In this document: positions 1 through 5,288 of the stretch, one piece after another | How positions within the stretch are numbered: the first letter of the stretch is position 1 | Layout: every line of letters starts with the position of its first letter | NCBI GenBank assembly: GCA_036733285.1 | Contig: DAINAU010000238.1 | Coordinates: 1-5,288, forward strand | Origin: JAGOBX01 sp036733285 | Lineage (GTDB): Bacteria; JAGOBX01 | DNA length: 5,288 nucleotides | Direction: 5' to 3' | The notes under the pieces: generated by a model | Database searches by the model: none | The model's input: the letters and a program-made list of their open reading frames with translations, nothing else | Told to the model about the DNA's origin: nothing | Made by a program: the position numbers and the translations under genes

Positions 1-292
1 CGGGTTGTCTGAATTTATAAAGTCCTTCATAATCTTCATTTATAGATTTAAACTCTTTATCCTTCAAAGCAATAAGAAAATACGAACGCTCTTCGACTTA
101 TAGACATATTGATCGAATCAACCTAAAGTCCGTCAAGCAAAAAGCAAAATAATTCTTGCGGAAAATTTTCAATATTCTCGGATATATTCTTTTAAAGGCT
201 TTGCAAACAACATCTTGTTTTTTATATTAGGAATGTCCTGAATTTTCAATGAATTTAAAATCAATAATAAAAGTGTAAAAGTATATCCCGCA
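1..292 (-). pseudogene. Decayed DDE-type transposase fragment (partial, in-frame stops)
   Basis: Read on the minus strand in one frame from about 292 down to position 1, this stretch gives transposase-like blocks separated by stops. FIENSG is at about 253-236, then a TAA at 229-227, then YKKQD with CKAFKRIYPRI at about 226-173, then CLTD with a run of hydrophobic residues, a TAA at 100-98, and VEERSYFLIALKDK followed by FKSINEDYEGL running off the left edge. A TGA at 295-293 closes the frame upstream. From memory, the order FIEN - KQDxExKAF - PRL - LxDxLY - W/YxxxxxLKDK - SxNEDxE matches the catalytic core of a DDE transposase group related to IS4/IS1634-like elements. The aspartate in CLTD would be a catalytic Asp. 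Two stops inside the core, a third upstream, no start codon and no visible terminal repeats indicate a dead relic. The exact family is uncertain because no search was possible. Confidence 0.6.
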
Positions 293-527
293 TCAGTAAC
301 GGATAGAAAGTTCGTTTTTGGAATCTGTTTCTTTTTTATTTCAGCTTTCGACTATTTTGTATTTTACTGCAAAATTTTCAAACAGAATTTGATAAAATTT
401 CAATTTAATTAATATTTTGATATTTTAATATAAATTAACTCCTTGAAAAACAAAAAGATTTAATGTTTTTTTATGGAACGGAAATTGCTAATTTTAATAA
501 ATTAACATTAAAAATTGATTTTTGAAA
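293..527. other. AT-rich intergenic leader, no gene seen
   Basis: This stretch separates the minus-strand transposase relic from the large plus-strand gene. It is very rich in A and T, especially from about 360 onward. It should carry the promoter of the downstream gene, but nothing stands out. TTGATA at 389-394 followed 15 bases later by TAATAT at 410-415 resembles a sigma-70 pair with a short spacer, and sequence this AT-rich gives such matches by chance. No rho-independent terminator (GC-rich stem plus T run), tRNA or riboswitch-like structure was recognised. A ten-codon ORF (473-505, MERKLLILIN) is present but has no supporting evidence. Confidence 0.6.
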
Positions 528-605
528 ATGAATTGTAAAATTTTGATAAATTTAAAATATTGGTTGGGAATGTTTTTAATTGCATTTCCAACAATCGCGT
601 TTTCA
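528..605 (+). other. Sec signal peptide of the giant protein
   Basis: Residues 1-26 have a short n-region with lysines at 4 and 10, a hydrophobic core from about Y11 to I23 (WLGMFLIAFPTIA) and a likely cleavage site after A24-F25-S26, just before YYIVDENF. There is no Cys at the cleavage point, so this is a type I signal rather than a lipoprotein signal. It supports both export and the choice of ATG 528 as start. Confidence 0.8.
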
Positions 606-3600
606 TATTACATAGTTGACGAGAATTTTACTGCGTTCCCTACCGGCTGGACTAACAGCGGTGTTGCTATATCAGGCGATACATACGTTTCGACTTCCAC
701 TTCGGCAAAATTTTTAGAAGACGCTGATAATTTTGTAAGAGCAGCCAATGATATTGATTCAATTACTACTGTTTCATTTTGGATTAAAGCAGACAGCGGT
801 TCCACGCTATCAGGCGGGGCGTTTGTAGTATCAGCTCAAAAAGTTGGAGTTAATGCCGGAGCATGGACCGCTCAAAAAACATTCCGGCTTGACGAAAGCA
901 ATTCGGATTCTATAACAAGAACCTGGTCTCTTAAAACAATCACGCTCGAATCGGTTTATAATACAAAAGAAGATATAAATTTGAAATTTGAATATGTGAG
1001 CGGCGGCGCTTCGGTTTATATGGACAATCTGGTTTGTTCAGGTCCGGCAAACGCTACAACCGCCGCATATATTTTGTGTAAAACTCAACAAGGCGGAACA
1101 TCGATTAGTCAAAACACATGGCAGAATGACAGTTATGTTTATTTTGCTTCAGTTTATCCTGAATCCGCGGCATCTGATTTAAAACATTGGAAATACGATA
1201 AACAAAGCGGATACGTAATTAATTCGGATTCTTCAAGTTGTTCCGGATATAATGCATACGGGGAATGGAATAACGTATATCTTTATCCGGGATTGAGTTA
1301 TTTTCATATTCAACCGAGGACTTCAGGATTATGGCGGACAGAAGCAGTGTTTGCAATTTTGTGCGATTCGACTCCGCCATCGACTATATCGAATTTATCT
1401 TGTTCGGATTCGAGCGGTTATACCGCTACTTTGAATTGGACTGCCTGCGATTCCGACGGATTGTCGCCATGGAACGAATATGAAATTCTATGGAAAACCG
1501 GCGGCGCTCCAATTGATTCTGACAGCAATGGTGTGTACAACAAGGTTTCGTATTCAACTCTTGGTACACAAACAACATCTTCGGTAACAATTTCCGGATT
1601 GTCGCCAAATACAAATTATCAATTTAAAATTCGAGGAAAAGATTCGGCTGGAAACAGAGGGGCGTTGTCAAATAATATTTCCGTAACGCTTCCGAATGTG
1701 GTTCATCATTTTGATGTTGACTGCGATTCTAAAGCTCCGCTTGCAGTTGAACAAGGACAAACTTTTATATTAAAAATTCAGGCAAAAGACGCGGCAAACG
1801 GGAACTTTAACAGTTTTAATGATTATGTGGATATTTATGCCGAAACCGGAATAATTGAACCGTGTACCGCTACGCTTGTAAATGGTTATGCAGAAGTTGA
1901 ATGCAGATTAACCGATCCTGACAGTAATATTACGATTATGGTATCTTATTCTCCAGTTACGGCAAAAATTATCATTTCAGAAATATCAAGTTACGGCAGT
2001 TCCGGAAAATTAGACAGATTTTTTGAAATAATGAATTACGGAGGCAGAGTTCAGGATTTAAAAGGTTGGCAGACAATATATAATAATAACCCCGGAACCA
2101 TAGATGTTACTTTTAAAGTAAATCTAAGAGGTTATTTGGGAGTCGGAGAAAAAATGGTTGTTGCCAGAGACGGCGACGCTTTTTATTCTAAATACGGTTT
2201 TTATCCTGATTTTGTAAATCAAGGATTTTGGTTAAACGACGGCGATGATACGATATGCATATTTAATTCAAATATCGGTTCAATTATTGATAAAACATTT
2301 GCTTTTACAGCCCAGGATATTTTATTTGAAAGAAGAGGAGATTCATTGCCTAATATTGGAAATCTTGCAAGTTATTGGATTAATTGCGGCGGTATTTTCG
2401 GAACTCCGAAGGCGGATAATAATAATCCTATATCCGTTACAACTCAGGTTGCCACAGGTTCAATAGAAATGAATGTCAGCAGCGCCAATTATATGAGTTA
2501 TCTTGATATTGTAGTAAATACCGATACTCCTATTGAAGGGCAGAATATAAATATTACTATATCTGCAAGAGACGATAGCGGCAGTTTATACGGTTTATTT
2601 ACCGGAGTAGTAGGGATGTCGTCTTCGGCCGGAGTAGTTATACCAACGTCTTCTAATAATTTTTCCGGAGGTCAGGTGACTCAAAATATTATAATAGACA
2701 GTCCGGCTTTAGCCGGCGATGTTACATGTACTTTTACTGTAACCTATAATCTTCCTAACGGAGGCATGCCGGACGTAATTATTTCTGAAGTCAAAGTAGG
2801 AACTGACAGATTTATTGAATTATTGAACGCCGGAGGTATGACTCAAAATTTAAGAAATTGGAAATTAAGGCATTATAAGGTTGGAACAGGGTTAATGGCG
2901 ACAATTTATTTGTCCGGAATTATGCCTGTTGGAGACAGTATTGTAATTGTTCAAAGCGACGAGCTTTTTACCGGCTCATTTCCAAATGTAGTTATGGATT
3001 ATGAAAATGTTAATATGAGTTTTTCAGCCGGAGATAAAAATTATTTTCAATTATTGGATAATGAAGATAATATTGTTGATAATTTTGGTTCTGCGTCTAT
3101 GCCGGATATGATTTCAGGAGCATATTACAGAGTTTATAATCCGCAAAACGACGGAACTGTTATTTCAGGAACTTCTACGTCTGCCTGGATAATTGCTACT
3201 GGAGCGTCAGGAACGCCTAAATCTCCTAATCCTGCCGGTGAAATTCCTATAAATTACGATACCCGCGTAGGTCAGGCGGTTTTTACTTTATATATGGACA
3301 ATGCTCCGCAAATAATAATAAATGACGACAGTTATACTTTTAAAAATTCAGACAGCAACGTATATGCCGGAACTATAGACGTCGATTTTAAAGATGATGC
3401 GGGCATTGATACTGTTTATTTTTCTATAGGCGCAAATACCGATGTTTTGGATTTGGGCGGTAAAGACACATATACTTTGAATTTTTCATTAAATAAAGTT
3501 TATGCGGCGCTTACTGCAGGATTAAATAAAATATGGGTTGACGCAATAGATTCCGGCGGCAGCAGGACAACTGATTTTTTTTATGTAACTTATGAACCTA

Positions 3601-5288
3601 TATTAATCGACGGGGATTTGGATGACTGGCAATACGACGAATTGTGCGACGTTAGAAACGGCGACAGTTTTTATATTACTTGGGACGATTTGAATCTATA
3701 TTTTGGATATAAGGGCGCTCACGGCGCTATGAATAACGCCGATTTATTTATATACATAGACACTGGTTATGGCGGTTCGACTGTCTCGGATAATCAGAAC
3801 GGAACCCACAACCTTCCGTTTTCAGCAAGTTTGATTATTATTGCCGATAACGGTTTATTAACTGTAAAAAAATATTCCGGAAACTGGAATAATCCGATAG
3901 TATGCGATTCGTCATATTCAAATAATAATGTTGATAAAGTTGTGGAAATGCGAATCGGTTGGTCAAGTATAGGAGGCAAACCGGACACTTTTTCTGCAAT
4001 AGCGTTTAATCAAGCGGAAGTTTCAAGCGTAGTATATTCGGCGCATCCGAGAACAAATCCGGGAGTAGGGTATTCGGGAAATACATTTACAGATTATTTT
4101 AAATATTCGAATACAGCAGATACTTTGGCTCCTTCCTCTCAGAGGGTAATTGATTTTAATTTTATTGGAAATTCGTATGTAATAATTGACACTGATTTTA
4201 CAATGGGATTTTCTTTTACAAATTCATACGGCGATACTTTACAGGGTATAAATTCAAAAATATTAATTCAATATGACAATAGTATAGCGACAATGCTGGT
4301 TGATTCGGCGACATTAGCCGCCGGACAAATTTCATTTACCAATAAAATTTCAGGATATGTCGGCGATTTGGTATGCACCGCGATTTGTAATTTGAATAAT
4401 GAGGTTTACGAGATCAAAGTTATTTCAGTGTTAAGCGGAGCAATAAACCAAGGAGACGTAATTATAAGCGAAATTTTTTATGACGGAGATACCTCGGTTG
4501 AATGGATTGAATTATATAACACTACAAACGGTTCCGTATTTTTAAACGGATGTAAATTAAAAGATAATTCTGGGGTTTATACTTTTACAGGCGGAATTAT
4601 TACAGGCAAATCTTATTTTTTACTTGAAAGAAGCGAAGGAGCGGTTTCAGGAATTTCAGCGGATATTGTTTACGCGACAATAGATATAGGCGACGCCGGA
4701 GATTCATTATCTTTGCATTCGGCTAATGATGATTTAATAGATCAAGTTTCGTTTAATTCCGGCTGGCCCGCAGGACCTGACCCGGGAGTTTCAATTGAAC
4801 GAAGAAGCGATACGATTAGTCATAATAATGTTTACAACGCTTCGAGTTATGGTTGCGTATGGGCTCGCGGACCTTCAGTTGCCTCGCTTGGTAAAGTCGG
4901 CAATGTTAACGGCACCCCTCGAAAAAGAAATTCGAGTATGGGTTGGGAAAGTGTAAAAATCAATGAAGTTTATTTTTATGATAAAGACGGAGTTCTTACT
5001 TCTTTTCCGAGAGACGAATACATAGAGTTATATAATTCGGGTTCGGATTCGGTAAGCATTAGCGGCTGGAGAATGCTTGATAATACTTCTGTTGCCAATC
5101 GTTTTGATTTGCCTGATATTATGTTTCCGGCTAATAGTTTTTTGGTTATACATTTTGGAACCGGAACCAACGACTTGGATTTTTCCGATGGAATTGGACA
5201 TTATAGTTATAGCCAGTCGAGCGATGTATTAGGGTCTTCGGACGAATTTTCGATTTGGTGCGATAACGTCAGCGCAAGCGGACTTTAT
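528..5288 (+). CDS. Giant secreted multi-domain protein with lamin-tail, FnIII, Ig-like and CBM9-like modules (3' end cut)
   Basis: The frame is open for 1,587 codons to the window edge without a stop, so the full protein is longer. The frame is closed upstream by TGA at 516-518. ATG at 528 is the first ATG after it and leads straight into a signal peptide, so it is the preferred start; TTG at 522 is the only alternative. No Shine-Dalgarno sequence precedes it. Domain order, by residue: signal peptide 1-26; jelly-roll-like domain 29-172; unassigned beta domain 179-279; FnIII 282-389; Ig-like 390-480; lamin-tail 481-634; Ig-like 635-748; lamin-tail 749-902; Ig-like 905-1024; CBM9/DOMON-like 1025-1204; Ig-like 1205-1309; lamin-tail 1310-1470; lamin-tail 1476 onward, cut. 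No transmembrane segment or lipobox follows the signal, and no sorting signal or enzyme domain is seen, although the C-terminus is missing. The likely role is an extracellular or cell-surface adhesion, scaffold or polysaccharide-binding protein. The reading frame is certain; the exact function is inferred. Confidence 0.93.
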   Translation, partial: MNCKILINLKYWLGMFLIAFPTIAFSYYIVDENFTAFPTGWTNSGVAISGDTYVSTSTSAKFLEDADNFVRAANDIDSITTVSFWIKADSGSTLSGGAFVVSAQKVGVNAGAWTAQKTFRLDESNSDSITRTWSLKTITLESVYNTKEDINLKFEYVSGGASVYMDNLVCSGPANATTAAYILCKTQQGGTSISQNTWQNDSYVYFASVYPESAASDLKHWKYDKQSGYVINSDSSSCSGYNAYGEWNNVYLYPGLSYFHIQPRTSGLWRTEAVFAILCDSTPPSTISNLSCSDSSGYTATLNWTACDSDGLSPWNEYEILWKTGGAPIDSDSNGVYNKVSYSTLGTQTTSSVTISGLSPNTNYQFKIRGKDSAGNRGALSNNISVTLPNVVHHFDVDCDSKAPLAVEQGQTFILKIQAKDAANGNFNSFNDYVDIYAETGIIEPCTATLVNGYAEVECRLTDPDSNITIMVSYSPVTAKIIISEISSYGSSGKLDRFFEIMNYGGRVQDLKGWQTIYNNNPGTIDVTFKVNLRGYLGVGEKMVVARDGDAFYSKYGFYPDFVNQGFWLNDGDDTICIFNSNIGSIIDKTFAFTAQDILFERRGDSLPNIGNLASYWINCGGIFGTPKADNNNPISVTTQVATGSIEMNVSSANYMSYLDIVVNTDTPIEGQNINITISARDDSGSLYGLFTGVVGMSSSAGVVIPTSSNNFSGGQVTQNIIIDSPALAGDVTCTFTVTYNLPNGGMPDVIISEVKVGTDRFIELLNAGGMTQNLRNWKLRHYKVGTGLMATIYLSGIMPVGDSIVIVQSDELFTGSFPNVVMDYENVNMSFSAGDKNYFQLLDNEDNIVDNFGSASMPDMISGAYYRVYNPQNDGTVISGTSTSAWIIATGASGTPKSPNPAGEIPINYDTRVGQAVFTLYMDNAPQIIINDDSYTFKNSDSNVYAGTIDVDFKDDAGIDTVYFSIGANTDVLDLGGKDTYTLNFSLNKVYAALTAGLNKIWVDAIDSGGSRTTDFFYVTYEPILIDGDLDDWQYDELCDVRNGDSFYITWDDLNLYFGYKGAHGAMNNADLFIYIDTGYGGSTVSDNQNGTHNLPFSASLIIIADNGLLTVKKYSGNWNNPIVCDSSYSNNNVDKVVEMRIGWSSIGGKPDTFSAIAFNQAEVSSVVYSAHPRTNPGVGYSGNTFTDYFKYSNTADTLAPSSQRVIDFNFIGNSYVIIDTDFTMGFSFTNSYGDTLQGINSKILIQYDNSIATMLVDSATLAAGQISFTNKISGYVGDLVCTAICNLNNEVYEIKVISVLSGAINQGDVIISEIFYDGDTSVEWIELYNTTNGSVFLNGCKLKDNSGVYTFTGGIITGKSYFLLERSEGAVSGISADIVYATIDIGDAGDSLSLHSANDDLIDQVSFNSGWPAGPDPGVSIERRSDTISHNNVYNASSYGCVWARGPSVASLGKVGNVNGTPRKRNSSMGWESVKINEVYFYDKDGVLTSFPRDEYIELYNSGSDSVSISGWRMLDNTSVANRFDLPDIMFPANSFLVIHFGTGTNDLDFSDGIGHYSYSQSSDVLGSSDEFSIWCDNVSASGLY
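612..1043 (+). other. N-terminal jelly-roll-like domain (residues 29-172)
   Basis: The domain opens with IVDENFTAFPTGWTNSG and closes with ASVYMDNLVCSG. The F..FP.GW opening and the closing VYMDNL strand are the pattern of laminin-G/CBM-like jelly-roll domains that sit just after the signal peptide in many secreted bacterial proteins (for example the choice-of-anchor group). In between are FWIKADSGS and LKFEYVSGGA, which look like outer beta strands. The fold is an inference from this pattern, and the ligand is unknown. Confidence 0.5.
1371..1694 (+). other. Fibronectin type III domain (residues 282-389)
   Basis: It begins with the usual TPPSTISNLS leader. The conserved strand-B Trp is in LNW (W304), and the strand-F signature is in NTNYQFKIRGKDSAGN (Y364), followed by LSNNISVTLP. 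The order and spacing are classic for bacterial FnIII modules. The strand C-C' loop is long and holds DSDSNG (residues 330-335), which fits a DxDxNG calcium-loop pattern. FnIII modules in such proteins act as spacers or protein-contact units. Confidence 0.8.
1968..2429 (+). other. Lamin-tail-like domain 1 (residues 481-634)
   Basis: It begins with IIISEISSYG, then DRFFEIMNYGG (E500) and LKGW (W514), and ends in WINCGGIFGTPK. This follows the lamin-tail pattern of VIISEI, then (E/R)(Y/F)IELYN, then a Trp-bearing strand, then a closing GTP(K/R) segment. The middle carries LNDGDDTICIFN, the usual strand in which the LTD describes a residue-rich turn. It is preceded by an Ig-like sandwich (390-480). 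Its closest relative in the protein is domain 2. Confidence 0.72.
2772..3233 (+). other. Lamin-tail-like domain 2 (residues 749-902)
   Basis: The landmarks are DVIISEVKVG, then DRFIELLNAGG (E764), LRNW (W778), DNIVDNFG and the closing GTPKSPNP. By the landmark boundaries it is 154 residues, the same length as domain 1, and it shares DRF.E..N.GG..Q.L..W with it, which suggests duplication of one ancestral module. An Ig-like sandwich (635-748) precedes it, as in the first copy. Confidence 0.75.
3600..4139 (+). other. CBM9/DOMON-like module (residues 1025-1204)
   Basis: The module opens with ILIDGDLDDW (D1028, G1029, W1034), then FYITWDDLNLYFGY (W1052, D1054), DLFIYIDT (D1072, D1078) and VVEMRIGW (E1140). 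The sequence of IDG-DLxDW, a strand ending in WDxxxLYF, DLxIYIDT and a late (V/M)E(M/F)xIPW strand is the usual pattern of CBM9-like domains. Established CBM9 members bind xylan or cellulose chain ends, and the related DOMON group also binds heme or sugar. Here ligand binding is inferred only. The module sits between two Ig-like sandwiches. Confidence 0.72.
4455..4937 (+). other. Lamin-tail-like domain 3 (residues 1310-1470)
   Basis: The landmarks are GDVIISEIFYDGD, then VEWIELYN (E1328, N1331), LNGCKLKDN, FTGGIITGKSYFLL, GDAGDSLSLH and the closing SIERRS with NGTPRKRNSS. It is a textbook match to the lamin-tail order, including the late SIERR segment. The position where the other copies have Trp (G-W-x-L) is Cys (C1342) here. 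It is followed with almost no linker by a fourth copy. Confidence 0.82.
4953..5288 (+). other. Lamin-tail-like domain 4 (residues 1476-1587, cut by window edge)
   Basis: The landmarks are VKINEVYFYDKDG, DEYIELYNSGSDSVSISGW (E1500, W1514), MFPANSFLVIHFG and SSDEFSIW. This is the strongest lamin-tail signature in the protein. The closing SxERR/GTP segment is not reached before the window ends. The tandem arrangement with domain 3 differs from the Ig-separated copies 1 and 2. Confidence 0.82.

Noticed and set aside
172..351. Minus-strand open frame of 60 codons in a different phase (AEIKKK...SVTDAG...REY)
   Set aside because: It lacks a start codon near its beginning and competes with the frame that shows the transposase blocks; I could not match it to any family. 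It might hold the upstream part of the relic after a frameshift, but this is not supported enough to list.
473..505. Ten-codon ORF MERKLLILIN as a leader peptide
   Set aside because: It is too short to judge, and there is no attenuator or regulatory codon run or paired terminator structure. Such ORFs are expected by chance in AT-rich sequence.
608..805. Minus-strand ORF of 65 codons
   Set aside because: It lies opposite the signal-peptide-proximal part of the long plus-strand gene, which has clear protein-like sequence and domain patterns; the antisense product has no recognisable motif.
1426..1614. Minus-strand ORF of 62 codons
   Set aside because: It is antisense to the FnIII domain of the large gene, and its composition is odd, with Cys/His and Arg clusters typical of a shadow frame.
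2245..2466. Plus-strand ORF of 73 codons in another frame
   Set aside because: It overlaps lamin-tail copy 1 in a shifted frame; the hydrophobic stretches come from AT-rich codons read out of phase.
3794..3988. Minus-strand ORF of 64 codons
   Set aside because: It is antisense to the CBM9-like module, with no motif and no ribosome binding site.
4976..5170. Minus-strand ORF of 64 codons
   Set aside because: It is antisense to lamin-tail copy 4, whose pattern is strong on the plus strand.
1..5288. CRISPR array, tRNA, rRNA or attachment site
   Set aside because: No regularly spaced direct repeats, cloverleaf-like segments or conserved rRNA blocks were seen by eye on either strand. The repetition in the large gene is at the protein-domain level, not at the DNA level.

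Overview
The window is dominated by one very large plus-strand gene. It starts at the ATG at 528 and stays open, with no stop, to the last base: 4,761 bases, exactly 1,587 codons. Because it has no stop inside the window, a finder that wants closed ORFs misses it, and only short chance ORFs appear. The product is a secreted, multi-domain, beta-rich surface or extracellular protein. It has a signal peptide (about residues 1-26), an N-terminal jelly-roll-like domain, a second beta domain, a fibronectin type III domain, several Ig-like beta-sandwiches, a CBM9/DOMON-like sugar-binding module, and four lamin-tail-like domains (LTDs). The last LTD is cut by the window edge. No catalytic domain is visible in the part shown.

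Layout. Positions 1 to about 292 hold, on the minus strand, the decayed middle part of what looks like a DDE transposase. It reads in one frame interrupted by three stops and runs off the left edge. Positions 293-527 are very AT-rich and carry no convincing gene; this stretch should hold the promoter and leader of the large gene, but no strong promoter or Shine-Dalgarno sequence can be seen. Positions 528-5288 are the large gene.

Organism. The sequence is AT-rich, the standard code fits (Trp is always TGG and no TGA is read through), and the signal peptide is of bacterial Sec type. Long secreted proteins mixing lamin-tail, FnIII, Ig-like and CBM9-like modules are typical of uncultured, often anaerobic bacteria such as Elusimicrobiota and related candidate phyla or FCB-group lineages. 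That placement is only an inference, since no phylogenetic marker is present.

How the parts may work together. Ig-like sandwiches alternate with LTDs (Ig-LTD, Ig-LTD, Ig-CBM9-Ig-LTD-LTD), as in an extended adhesive or scaffold protein. The CBM9-like module suggests contact with polysaccharide. The transposase relic is an unrelated neighbour that marks past insertion-sequence activity.
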